A DNA stretch of 64,000 bases, from positions 1-64,000 of the forward strand of contig NZ_FOFF01000004.1 in NCBI RefSeq assembly GCF_900110755.1. Direction: 5' to 3'. The translations under genes and the position numbers were made by a program. The stretch comes from Streptomyces sp. yr375 (GTDB lineage: Bacteria > Actinomycetota > Actinomycetes > Streptomycetales > Streptomycetaceae). Under the pieces are notes generated by a model that saw only the letters and a program-made list of their open reading frames with translations, searched no databases and was not told the DNA's origin. This document shows, piece by piece, positions 43,576-52,102 of the stretch. Numbering within the stretch: position 1 is the first letter of the stretch; each line of letters starts with the position of its first letter.

Positions 43576-46500
43576 TCAGTGGACGGTTGATGGGCTCGGT
43601 TGGCGGGCTGCTCGTTCCAAGGCGCTGGCCAGTAGGGCCAGGTCTGTGGGGCCGTTGCCCAGTTCTCGGACTGGTCTGCGGGTGGGGGGGTCGCCCATGC
43701 GGGGCCATTCGAGGGGGACGACCGTGGGGCGGAGGGTTGCCGTGCGGGGGATGCGGCCGGTGACTCGGCCGGCCTGGAGGGGGGTGAGGCGGCCGTCCGC
43801 GCCCCTGAGGCGGCCTCGGCCCGGGGACGGTTCGTCCGCGCCGGAACCCGGGGGTTCGAGAGTGATCCGAACGGTGGAACGGCGGGCCGGCTCCGACTCC
43901 GCCGTACGGCCGCCGGGGCCGGCCGCCGCCACCAGGTGCACGCCGAGCCGCTCGCCCTCGCGGGCCACCGACTCCAGCGCCCGCATCACCGAACCGGCGG
44001 CGGGCCGGCCCGGGGAACCGAGCGCGGGGGAGACCAGGGCGTCCAGGTCGTCGACGACCACGATCAGGCGCGGCAACGGAGCCGCCGTCTCGGTCCGCTG
44101 GCGGGCCGCCGCTCCCGGGCGCAGCCGGATGGTGGTGCTCGGCGGGGTGTCGAGGTCGGCGGCGCCCGCCGCCGAGGGCGAGGGGTTCGGGGTGCGTTGC
44201 GGGAGGATGCGGCCGGACACCTCGCGGTGCGTGTGCCACTCCGCGAAGTCGGAGCGGCCCAGCAGCTCCGCCCGCCGCTTCAGCTCGGCACTCAGCGACT
44301 GCGCGAACTCCCGCATCCGGACCGGGTCGTTGGCGGTGAGGTGGGTGGTGACATGCGGGACGTCCGTACAGACCTGGAGGCCGTCGACCGGGCCGCCGCC
44401 ACCGCCGCCGCTGCCCTTGCCCACGGTGTCGCGGCCGTCCAGCAGGATGATGCCCAGCCGGTCCGGGCGCTCGGCCGCCGCCAGCGACGCGACGACCGCC
44501 CGCAGCAGCTCCGTACGCCCGCTGCCGGGCGGGCCCTCGATCAGCAGGTGGGGGCCCTCGGCGGCCAGGTCCACCCCGACCGGGCCGCGCGGACCGGCGC
44601 CGAGCACCGCCCACGCCCGGCCGCCGAGCGCCTCGGCGTCGTCCGCCGCGTCCGCCCAGCGGGCCATCAGGGAGGCCGGGGTGGCCCGGGCCAGGCCCAG
44701 TTCGTCCAGGAGGCGGGCCGACTGGGGGAGCGGTGCCGACACGCGTGTGTGCCGCTCCGCACCGCCGCCCGCGGTGTCCGGGCGCAGCGGTGCGAGGGCG
44801 CGCGCGAAGCGTTCGGCCCAGGCCAGGGAGACCGCGTCCACCGCGCCCACCGTGCCGGCGCCCACCGGGCCCGGCCGTTCCGGGTCCGTCCCGGACCGGG
44901 CGACCCGCAGCAGCCGCAGCGCCGTCGCCACGTCCCCGCTGAGCAGCGCGACCGCCCCGCACGCGCGGAACGTGGGCACCGCCGCACAGGCCGCCTCGTA
45001 CGTCCGCGACGCCGGTGCGGAGAGGGCGGCGGCGGGCGTCTCGGCCAGGCACACGACGTGGATCCCGGCGCGCGGACCGGTCACCGCCAGCCTGCTCACC
45101 GCGTCCCGCAGATCGGCGCCGCCCGGGTCGCCGTCCACGACGACCACCGTGTACGGGCCGGGGTGGTCGCCGCCCGTGTCGTCGGCCACGGCCCACGAGG
45201 GGCGGTGGGCGGTGCCGCGCGGCGGCGGCACCTGCGCCGGGCCCGGGCCGCTCGCGCTGTCGGAGACGTGGTCCTCGAGGCGGCGCAGGAGTTCGTCGGT
45301 GCGGGCGGTGGCCTGGTCGCGGTCGTAGGCGAGCAGGAGCCGGCAGTCCTGGCCGTGTCCGGGGCGCAGTTGGGGCAGCCAGCCCAGCCAGGACCACTCG
45401 GCGGCGCGCTCCTCCTCGGAACGCGCCCGGTCCGTGCTGATCAGGACGATCTCCAGGGCGTCCGGCGAGTGCAGCGCGGCGAGCTGGGCCAGCACCGCGC
45501 GCGCCAGCCCGGACAGCCTCGGGCGCGGCCCGGCCAGACCCAGCGCGCCGACCTCGCGCAGCCCGGCCGTCACCGGGACGGCGGGCAGCAGACCCGAGCC
45601 GTCGGGGGCCGCCCGGTCGGCCGTGCCGAGCCGCACGGTGAGCGCCTCCGGGTGCCCCGGACCGCGCTCCCACAGCCGGGGGCCCGGCCCCAGCGCCGTC
45701 AGCAGCAGCGCCGCCGGGTCCGGCCAGGTCTCCGGTGCGGGGAGCGGGACGGCAGCGGCGGCCGACGGCACCGGCTCGACACCGGCCACCGCCTCGCCGC
45801 CGCTCCCGGGGACGGCCGCGTCCTGGTCGTCCCCCCGCCCTCCGGCCAGCCGCCGCGCCCACGCGGACAGGCCGCCGCGCTTGCGCACGCCCGGCGGGAC
45901 GTCCGTACCGCGCAGGGGGGTGCCTTTACGGCGGGTGCCTCCGCGCGGGTCGGCGTCGGTGTCGGTGTCGATGTCGGACGTGTCGTCGTACGAGGAGGTG
46001 TCGGGGGTGTGGGCGGTGTGCGGGCCTCGGACCTCGTCGTCGTACGCCGTCGTGAACGAGCCGAGGCCCGAGCGTCCGCCATGGGTGGCCGTCGTGACGG
46101 TCACGGAGCCGGACAGGGAGTCGGACAGAGAGCCTTCGCCCGCTGCGGGCGTGCTCTCGATGCGCGGTGCCGTGCTCTGGCCCGGCACCTGGCCCGGCAG
46201 CACCTGACCCGGCACCGCGCCCGGCATCTGGGGAGGCGCTGTGCGACGCACCACGGGAGGCATCCGAGGCCCCCGCTCGGCCCTCTCGCCCCGGGCGTCG
46301 TCGCCCGCGCCGGTCCAGTCCACCGTGCCGTAGGCGTGGCCGATGGGGCCGGCGGGGCCGCCGTCCCCCGCTTTCCGGCCTTCCCCTTCTTCCTGCTCTT
46401 CCCGTGAGTCCTCGTCCGTGCCGCCGCACGGCACCCGTACATGGCCCTCGCCGTCCGGTGTCGTCGGCATGCGGGGGCCCGGGCCGCCAGGTGGAGCCAG

Positions 46501-47097
46501 GCGCAGGGCCGACTCGCCGATGCGGAGCAGGGCGCCGGGGGTGAGGCGGACGTGGCGGGTCTGTACGCGCGTGCCGTCCAGCGTGGTGCCGTTGGTGGAG
46601 CCGAGGTCGGCGACCGTGACGCGGCCGTCGGGCGAGAGCGTCACCGCGCAGTGCAGGCGGGAGACGTCCGGGTCGTCGAGAGGCACGTCGGCGTCGGCGG
46701 AGCGGCCGACGCGGACCTGCCCGCCGTGCAGCAGATGGACGCCGCCCGCGTCGGGTCCGGCCACCACGTGCAGGCGCGCCGGGGCGTCGTCGACCTCGGG
46801 GTGCGGCTCGGGGTCGGCCGGAGCGCCCAGGGACAGCACCGCGCCGTCGATCAGCGGCGGCTCGCCGAGCGTGCAGCGCTGGGTGTCGAGCCGCTCCACG
46901 CCCGCGTACAGCACGACCGCCGCCGTCGACGAGGACGAGCCCGCGCCCTCCCCGGAGACCGCCGCGGCCAGCGCGGAGGCCACCGCCGCCAGGGCGGTGC
47001 CGGCGGGCGCCGTGACCAGCACGTCGCAGCTCGCGGCCCGGGCCCGTGCGTCGGCGGGCGGGCCCGTCGGGTCTACGACGGTCAGCCGGATCTGCAT
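43576..47097 (-). CDS. FHA and FtsK/SpoIIIE domain protein, EssC-like
   Basis: This 1173-residue protein begins with a small beta-rich domain (1-95) like the N-terminus of EssC. An FHA domain follows (about 105-195) with the phosphothreonine-binding motifs VRVGRSADADVPLDDPDVSR, LHCAV and DLGSTNGTTLDG. A long disordered Thr/Asp/Pro-rich linker leads to two FtsK/SpoIIIE-like ATPase domains. The first has a degenerate Walker A (GLAGPRPRLSGLA, about 520). The second is intact (IEGPPGSGRTELL, about 850; Walker B LIVVVDDLDALV, about 1009). No membrane segment is seen and no WXG100, EccB or EccD gene is nearby. It is divergent from two Ser/Thr kinase genes, which suggests phospho-dependent control. 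Confidence 0.87.
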   Translation of the reverse strand: MQIRLTVVDPTGPPADARARAASCDVLVTAPAGTALAAVASALAAAVSGEGAGSSSSTAAVVLYAGVERLDTQRCTLGEPPLIDGAVLSLGAPADPEPHPEVDDAPARLHVVAGPDAGGVHLLHGGQVRVGRSADADVPLDDPDVSRLHCAVTLSPDGRVTVADLGSTNGTTLDGTRVQTRHVRLTPGALLRIGESALRLAPPGGPGPRMPTTPDGEGHVRVPCGGTDEDSREEQEEGEGRKAGDGGPAGPIGHAYGTVDWTGAGDDARGERAERGPRMPPVVRRTAPPQMPGAVPGQVLPGQVPGQSTAPRIESTPAAGEGSLSDSLSGSVTVTTATHGGRSGLGSFTTAYDDEVRGPHTAHTPDTSSYDDTSDIDTDTDADPRGGTRRKGTPLRGTDVPPGVRKRGGLSAWARRLAGGRGDDQDAAVPGSGGEAVAGVEPVPSAAAAVPLPAPETWPDPAALLLTALGPGPRLWERGPGHPEALTVRLGTADRAAPDGSGLLPAVPVTAGLREVGALGLAGPRPRLSGLARAVLAQLAALHSPDALEIVLISTDRARSEEERAAEWSWLGWLPQLRPGHGQDCRLLLAYDRDQATARTDELLRRLEDHVSDSASGPGPAQVPPPRGTAHRPSWAVADDTGGDHPGPYTVVVVDGDPGGADLRDAVSRLAVTGPRAGIHVVCLAETPAAALSAPASRTYEAACAAVPTFRACGAVALLSGDVATALRLLRVARSGTDPERPGPVGAGTVGAVDAVSLAWAERFARALAPLRPDTAGGGAERHTRVSAPLPQSARLLDELGLARATPASLMARWADAADDAEALGGRAWAVLGAGPRGPVGVDLAAEGPHLLIEGPPGSGRTELLRAVVASLAAAERPDRLGIILLDGRDTVGKGSGGGGGGPVDGLQVCTDVPHVTTHLTANDPVRMREFAQSLSAELKRRAELLGRSDFAEWHTHREVSGRILPQRTPNPSPSAAGAADLDTPPSTTIRLRPGAAARQRTETAAPLPRLIVVVDDLDALVSPALGSPGRPAAGSVMRALESVAREGERLGVHLVAAAGPGGRTAESEPARRSTVRITLEPPGSGADEPSPGRGRLRGADGRLTPLQAGRVTGRIPRTATLRPTVVPLEWPRMGDPPTRRPVRELGNGPTDLALLASALERAARQPSPSTVH

Positions 47098-47496
47098 CGC
47101 CGTCAGCGGTCCCTTCTGCACGGGCGCGGACTTCCCCCCACCCCACACGAGCACAGCGGCCAGTACTGCCAGCACCGGAAGTTCCACAGCAGTTTCTGCG
47201 GTAGTACTGCCAGTACTGAAGGCATCCTCGCACCTGTCACTGACAACGCGCCCGCCCCCCGATGGCAAGTGATCTTGATTGGTCGGCTCTGCCCGCAAAA
47301 GTGCCGGACAAGTACGTCACCGGCGATCAGTTGAGATCGGTCACGTCCGGCTCCGGCAACCAAGGGGACCGGGCCACGCGTCTTTCCTTCGCATAAAGAC
47401 GACAGCCCGGTGTCCGGACGGCGGCATTACAGTGGGGCGCGACAGTGGGTCGGAACCCGGACAGCACAGGCAAGCAAGCAGCAGGGAGCGCGTGAC
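47098..47496. promoter_or_regulatory. Divergent control region, FHA-FtsK and pkaA, 399 bp
   Basis: The gap holds both leaders. The palindrome CAGTACTG occurs at 47161-47168 and 47211-47218, with TAGTACTG at 47202-47209, so three closely spaced copies lie 60-120 bp before the FHA-FtsK start. They look like binding sites for a regulator of that gene. TTACAGT at 47426-47432 is a possible -10 for pkaA. Frames through the gap have no coding character. Confidence 0.5.
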
Positions 47497-49233
47497 GTGC
47501 GGCCAGTCGGCAGCAAGTACCTGCTCGAGGAGCCGCTCGGACGCGGCGCCACGGGCACCGTCTGGCGAGCCCGCCAGCGCGAGACCGCGGGCGCCGAGGC
47601 GGCCGTGGCCGGCCAGCCCGGCGAGACCGTCGCGATCAAGGTCCTCAAGGAAGAGCTCGCCAACGACCCCGACGTGGTGATGCGCTTCCTGCGCGAGCGG
47701 TCGGTGCTGCTGCGGCTGACCCACCCGAACATCGTCCGGGTCCGCGATCTGGTCGTCGAGGGCGATCTGCTGGCCCTGGTCATGGACCTCGTCGAGGGCC
47801 CCGACCTGCACCGCTACCTGCGCGAGAACGGCCCCTTCACGCCCGTCGCCGCCGCCCTGTTGACCGCCCAGGTCGCCGACGCGCTCGCCGCCAGCCACGC
47901 CGACGGCGTCGTGCACCGCGACCTGAAGCCCGCCAACGTCCTGCTGAAGCAGCAGGGCGGCGAGATGCACCCGCTGCTCACCGACTTCGGCATCGCCCGC
48001 CTCGCCGACTCCCCGGGCCTGACCCGCACCAGCGAGTTCGTCGGCACGCCCGCGTACGTCGCCCCGGAGTCCGCCGAGGGCCGCCCGCAGACCTCCGCCG
48101 TGGACATCTACGGCGCGGGCATCCTGATGTACGAGCTGGTCACCGGCCGTCCGCCGTTCTCCGGCGGCTCCGCCCTGGAAGTCCTGCACCAGCATCTCAG
48201 CGCCGAGCCGCGCCGCCCCTCCACGGTCCCCGACCCGCTGTGGACGGTCATCGAGCGCTGCCTGAGCAAGAACCCCGACCACCGGCCGAGCGCCGAGAAC
48301 CTCGCGCGCGGGCTGCGGATCGTCGCCGAGGGCATCGGGGTGCACGCCAACTCGATGCAGATCGCCGCCGCCGACGGCGTCGGCCACATCCTCGCCCCCG
48401 ACCCGGCGCCCGCGACCGTACCGGGCGCGCCCGCCGGGGCCTACGACCCGAACGCCGCGACCAGCGTCCTGCCGCACACGGCCGGCCCGGCCGGTGCCGC
48501 GGACCCCACCGCCGTCCTGCCGCACGCGGGCGCTGCGGCGGGCGCGGCCGACGCGACGGCCGTCCTGCCGCCGGTGCCGCCGCACCAGCAGGGGCAGCAG
48601 CCCGAGCAGCCGCACCCCTGGCAGAGCCAGATGCGCGCCGCCCGCGACCGCAACGAACCGACACAGGTCCAGCCCTACCTCGACCCCGGCCAGGACCCAC
48701 TGCGCCGCCGCCCCCAGCGGCAGGTCTCCCGCCAGCAGCCCCCGCAACAGCCGCCCCAGCAGCAACCGCAGCAGGGGTATCCGCCCCAGCGCCGCCCGCA
48801 ACAGCAGCAACCACAGCAGCCCGGCTACGGGTACCAGGGCCAGCCGCAGCAGCAGTACGCCCCTCCGCAGCACCAGCAGCCGCAGCAGCAGCCCCAGCGG
48901 TACGCGCCGCAGCCACAGCAGCCACAGCAGCCGCAGCAGCGGCCCGCGCCGGAGCCCCGGCAGCCGCGCGAGCCTAGGCAGCGCAGCGCCAACCCGATGC
49001 GCATCCCCGGCCTCGGCTGCCTCAAGGGCTGTCTGTTCACGATCGTCATCCTGTTCGTGGCCGGCTGGCTGGTCTGGGAGTTCAGCCCGCTCCAGGGCTG
49101 GATCGGCACGGGCAAGAGCTATTGGCAGTTGGTCAGCGGCTGGGTCGGGGACGTCACCGGCTGGATCAGCGACCTGGGCAACAGCGGCAGCGGCTCGGGT
49201 TCGGGCGGCGGCTCGGGCGGCGCCGGGAACTGA
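47497..49233 (+). CDS. pkaA: Membrane Ser/Thr protein kinase PkaA
   Basis: This 578-residue Hanks-type kinase has glycine loop LGRGATGTVW, catalytic Lys48 (VAIKVLKEEL), HRDLKPANVLL, DFG in LTDFGIARL and the APE region AYVAPESAEG. After the kinase domain (to about residue 280) comes an Ala/Pro region, then about 120 residues dominated by Gln and Pro. One membrane segment follows (FTIVILFVAGWLVWEF) with a short Gly/Ser-rich outside tail. The gene name follows the S. coelicolor pair pkaA-pkaB upstream of prfB. GTG at 47497 has an AGGGAG site; the frame extends 29 codons upstream without support. Confidence 0.92.
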   Translation: MRPVGSKYLLEEPLGRGATGTVWRARQRETAGAEAAVAGQPGETVAIKVLKEELANDPDVVMRFLRERSVLLRLTHPNIVRVRDLVVEGDLLALVMDLVEGPDLHRYLRENGPFTPVAAALLTAQVADALAASHADGVVHRDLKPANVLLKQQGGEMHPLLTDFGIARLADSPGLTRTSEFVGTPAYVAPESAEGRPQTSAVDIYGAGILMYELVTGRPPFSGGSALEVLHQHLSAEPRRPSTVPDPLWTVIERCLSKNPDHRPSAENLARGLRIVAEGIGVHANSMQIAAADGVGHILAPDPAPATVPGAPAGAYDPNAATSVLPHTAGPAGAADPTAVLPHAGAAAGAADATAVLPPVPPHQQGQQPEQPHPWQSQMRAARDRNEPTQVQPYLDPGQDPLRRRPQRQVSRQQPPQQPPQQQPQQGYPPQRRPQQQQPQQPGYGYQGQPQQQYAPPQHQQPQQQPQRYAPQPQQPQQPQQRPAPEPRQPREPRQRSANPMRIPGLGCLKGCLFTIVILFVAGWLVWEFSPLQGWIGTGKSYWQLVSGWVGDVTGWISDLGNSGSGSGSGGGSGGAGN

Positions 49234-49357
49234 GACACCGGCGCCGACCGCGAGTTTGTGGACTTGTCGACATCTGGCGGGTGATTTCCGTCTCCGCGGT
49301 GAAGGTTGGCGCTTCGGACGCGTAGTTTGATGGCAACACGCGTCTGTAGGAGCAGCC

Positions 49358-50611
49358 TTGGCACGGAAGATCGGCAGCCGGTACACCGCCCACCAGATCC
49401 TCGGACGGGGCAGCGCCGGCACGGTGTGGCTGGGCGAGGGACCGGAGGGGCCCGTCGCCGTCAAGCTGCTGCGCGAGGACCTCGCCTCCGACGAGGAGCT
49501 GGTGGGCCGCTTCGTGCAGGAGCGCACCGCCCTGCTCGGCCTGGAGCACCCGAACGTGGTGTCCGTACGGGACCTGGTGGTCGACGGCAACGACCTGGCG
49601 CTGGTCATGGACCTGGTCCGCGGCACCGACCTGCGCACCCGGCTCGAACGGGACAGGAGGCTCGCCCCCGAGGCCGCCGTCGCGATCGTCGCGGACGTCG
49701 CCGAGGGCCTGGCCGCCGCGCACGCGGCCGGGGTCGTCCACCGGGACGTCAAGCCGGAGAACGTGCTCCTCGACATGCAGGGCCCGCTCGGCCCCGGCGG
49801 CTCGCACCGCGCGCTGCTGACCGACTTCGGCGTCGCCAAACTCATCGACACCCCCAAACGGACCCGCGCCACGAAGATCATCGGCACGCCCGACTACCTC
49901 GCCCCGGAGATCGTCGAGGGCCTGCCGCCGCGCGCCTCGGTCGACATCTACGCCCTGGCGACGGTGCTGTACGAGCTGCTGGCGGGCTTCACGCCGTTCG
50001 GCGGCGGCCACCCGGGCGCGGTGCTGCGCCGCCATGTCACGGAGGCCGTCGCCCCGCTGCCCGGCATCCCGGACGAGCTGTGGCAGTTGCTCGTGCAGTG
50101 CCTGGCGAAGGCCCCGGCCTCCCGGCTGCGCGCCTCCGAACTGGCGTGCCGCCTGCGCGAGCAACTGCCAACCCTGGCGGGCATGCCCCCGCTGGACGTC
50201 GACGAGCCGGACACCGAACCGGAGACCGAGGCGGACGGCGCAGCCGAGCCGGGCACCGCCCCCGCGCCGCCCGCGCCCTCCGGCGGGCGCGAGCGCCGGG
50301 GCTCGGTCCCGCTGGTGCCGGGCGCCAAACCGGACTCCAACCGCGACACCCACACCTCGATGCGCGTCCCCGCGCCGGACGAACTGGCGGGCGGCGCGCA
50401 CGGCACCGCCCGGGTGCCCAGAGCGGCCGGCGCCCCCCGCCCCGGCTCGGCCCGCAACCGCTCCGCCACCCGACGGCGCCGGATCACCCTGGGCGTGGCC
50501 GCGGCGGCCCTGGTGGCGGCGGTCGGCGCCGGCACCTGGGCGGCCACCTCGGGCGACGACGCGGGCGCGACGCCCCAGGACACGAAGAACTCGGCCCCGA
50601 CGACACCGTGA
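49358..50611 (+). CDS. pkaB: Membrane Ser/Thr protein kinase PkaB
   Basis: This 417-residue kinase is paralogous to PkaA. It has LGRGSAGTVWLG, VAVKLLREDL, HRDVKPENVLL, LTDFGVAKL and YLAPEIVEGLPP. A Pro/Thr/Glu-rich juxtamembrane linker leads to one membrane segment (ITLGVAAAALVAAVGAGTWA) and a short outside tail, with no PASTA sensor repeats. The start is a TTG at 49358 with the ribosome site AGGAG 5 nt upstream, giving the family length. It lies 124 bp after pkaA, and its stop is inside an 8-bp repeat array. Substrates may include the FHA protein encoded across the divergent gap, but this is only inferred. Confidence 0.92.
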   Translation: MARKIGSRYTAHQILGRGSAGTVWLGEGPEGPVAVKLLREDLASDEELVGRFVQERTALLGLEHPNVVSVRDLVVDGNDLALVMDLVRGTDLRTRLERDRRLAPEAAVAIVADVAEGLAAAHAAGVVHRDVKPENVLLDMQGPLGPGGSHRALLTDFGVAKLIDTPKRTRATKIIGTPDYLAPEIVEGLPPRASVDIYALATVLYELLAGFTPFGGGHPGAVLRRHVTEAVAPLPGIPDELWQLLVQCLAKAPASRLRASELACRLREQLPTLAGMPPLDVDEPDTEPETEADGAAEPGTAPAPPAPSGGRERRGSVPLVPGAKPDSNRDTHTSMRVPAPDELAGGAHGTARVPRAAGAPRPGSARNRSATRRRRITLGVAAAALVAAVGAGTWAATSGDDAGATPQDTKNSAPTTP

Positions 50612-50687
50612 CGCCGTAACTCTGTGACTCTCTGGCGTCACGGCCGCGTGACTCCGTGACGTCATGACGCCGTGATGCCGTTACGCC
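50608..50687 (+). repeat. Ten 8-bp tandem units between pkaB and prfB
   Basis: Ten consecutive octamers run from the pkaB stop codon: GTGACGCC, GTAACTCT, GTGACTCT, CTGGCGTC, ACGGCCGC, GTGACTCC, GTGACGTC, ATGACGCC, GTGATGCC, GTTACGCC. Eight fit a GTGACNCC pattern; the fourth and fifth are degenerate. The GTNAC element recalls MtrA half-sites, but 8-nt spacing does not fit the 11-nt MtrA box. Confidence 0.7.
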
Positions 50688-50712
50688 GGACGGGCCGGGA
50701 TGCCGGGTCCGT

Positions 50713-50718
50713 TAGGCT
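50713..50718 (+). promoter_or_regulatory. Leaderless -10 element of prfB
   Basis: TAGGCT lies seven bases before the prfB GTG, and there is no ribosome site, so the mRNA probably begins at the start codon. The -35 region (about 50690) is a poor match. Confidence 0.5.
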
Positions 50719-50725
50719 GGTGGGC

Positions 50726-51832
50726 GTGGCAGTCGTCGATGTATCCGAAGAGCTCAAGTCCCTCTCCTCGACCATGGAGTCGATCGAGGCCGTTCTGGAC
50801 CTCGACAAGCTGAGGGCAGACATCGCCGTGCTCGAGGAGCAGGCGGCCGCGCCGTCCCTGTGGGACAACCCGGACGAGGCGCAGAAGATCACCAGCAAGC
50901 TGTCCCACCTCCAGGCCGAGGTCAGGAAGGCGGACACGCTGCGCGGCCGGATCGACGATCTCGTCGTGCTGTTCGAGATGGCCGAGGAGGAGGACGACCC
51001 GGACACCCGCGCCGAGGCCGAGTCCGAGCTCACCGCCGTCAAGAAGGCGCTGGACGAGATGGAGGTCCGCACCCTCCTCAGCGGTGAGTACGACTCCCGC
51101 GAGGCGCTCGTCAACATCCGCGCCGAGGCCGGCGGCGTCGACGCCGCGGACTTCGCGGAGAAGCTGCAGCGCATGTATCTGCGGTGGGCGGAGCAGAAGG
51201 GCTACAAGACCGAGGTCTACGAGACGTCGTACGCCGAAGAGGCCGGCATCAAGTCGACCACCTTCGCCGTCCAGATCCCGTACGCGTACGGGACGCTCTC
51301 CGTGGAGCAGGGCACGCACCGTCTCGTGCGCATCTCGCCCTTCGACAACCAGGGCCGCCGCCAGACCTCGTTCGCGGGCGTCGAGATCCTCCCCGTGGTG
51401 GAGCAGACCGACCACATCGAGATCGACGAGTCCGAGCTGCGCGTCGACGTGTACCGGTCCTCCGGTCCGGGCGGCCAGGGCGTGAACACCACCGACTCCG
51501 CGGTGCGCCTCACCCACCTCCCCACCGGCATCGTCGTCTCCTGCCAGAACGAGCGGTCGCAGATCCAGAACAAGGCGTCGGCGATGAACGTCCTCCAGGC
51601 CAAGCTGCTCGACCGGCGCCGCCAGGAGGAGCAGGCCAAGATGGACGCCCTCAAGGGCGACGGCGGCAACTCCTGGGGCAACCAGATGCGTTCGTACGTC
51701 CTGCACCCGTACCAGATGGTCAAGGACCTGCGCACCGAATTCGAGGTCGGTAACCCCGAGGCCGTGTTCAACGGTGAGATCGACGGATTCCTGGAAGCCG
51801 GAATTCGCTGGCGCAAGCAGCAGGAGAAGTAG
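50726..51832 (+). CDS. prfB: Peptide chain release factor 2
   Basis: This 368-residue factor releases polypeptides at UGA and UAA codons. The stop-codon recognition motif SPF is present in [14 protein letters not shown], and the peptidyl hydrolysis motif GGQ is in [16 protein letters not shown]. Unlike E. coli prfB, the frame is continuous with no internal TGA, so there is no programmed frameshift autoregulation here. The GTG at 50726 gives the expected length and is probably leaderless. A factor-independent terminator with a U-run follows. Confidence 0.97.
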   Translation: MAVVDVSEELKSLSSTMESIEAVLDLDKLRADIAVLEEQAAAPSLWDNPDEAQKITSKLSHLQAEVRKADTLRGRIDDLVVLFEMAEEEDDPDTRAEAESELTAVKKALDEMEVRTLLSGEYDSREALVNIRAEAGGVDAADFAEKLQRMYLRWAEQKGYKTEVYETSYAEEAGIKSTTFAVQIPYAYGTLSVEQGTHRLVRISPFDNQGRRQTSFAGVEILPVVEQTDHIEIDESELRVDVYRSSGPGGQGVNTTDSAVRLTHLPTGIVVSCQNERSQIQNKASAMNVLQAKLLDRRRQEEQAKMDALKGDGGNSWGNQMRSYVLHPYQMVKDLRTEFEVGNPEAVFNGEIDGFLEAGIRWRKQQEK

Positions 51833-51845
51833 GTTTGTCGACAAG

Positions 51846-51879
51846 GCAACCGCCCCTGAAACGGTGGCGGTTGCTTTTT
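51846..51879 (+). terminator. prfB terminator with U-run
   Basis: GCAACCGCC (51846-51854) pairs with GGCGGTTGC (51866-51874) and TTTTT follows. This is a classical factor-independent terminator 14 nt after prfB, one of two in the window with a clear U-run. Confidence 0.9.
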
Positions 51880-52102
51880 ACGTCACATTCACAACACCAA
51901 CGTCGCGCAAAGCGCCCCGACTTGGACATTGCGTACGCAACGACCTTGACGACGCTTTGAAAAGTGGGGAAGGTGCAGTGTGGCATGCGTATCTCTGGGG
52001 CGCATGTGAACCGGGGGCTTCGGCTGCATCTCAGCTACCTCCGTCGATCACGGCCCCGGGCGCGGCCTCATCGACGATTCAGCTACTGGGGGTAGCAACT
52101 AT

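Noticed and set aside
43576..47097. Type VII secretion locus
   Set aside because: The FtsK-type protein alone is not enough: no WXG100, EccB, EccD, EccE or mycosin gene lies in the window.
50726..50870. Programmed frameshift in prfB
   Set aside because: The reading frame is continuous from GTG through the recognition and GGQ motifs; there is no internal TGA or slippery site as in E. coli.
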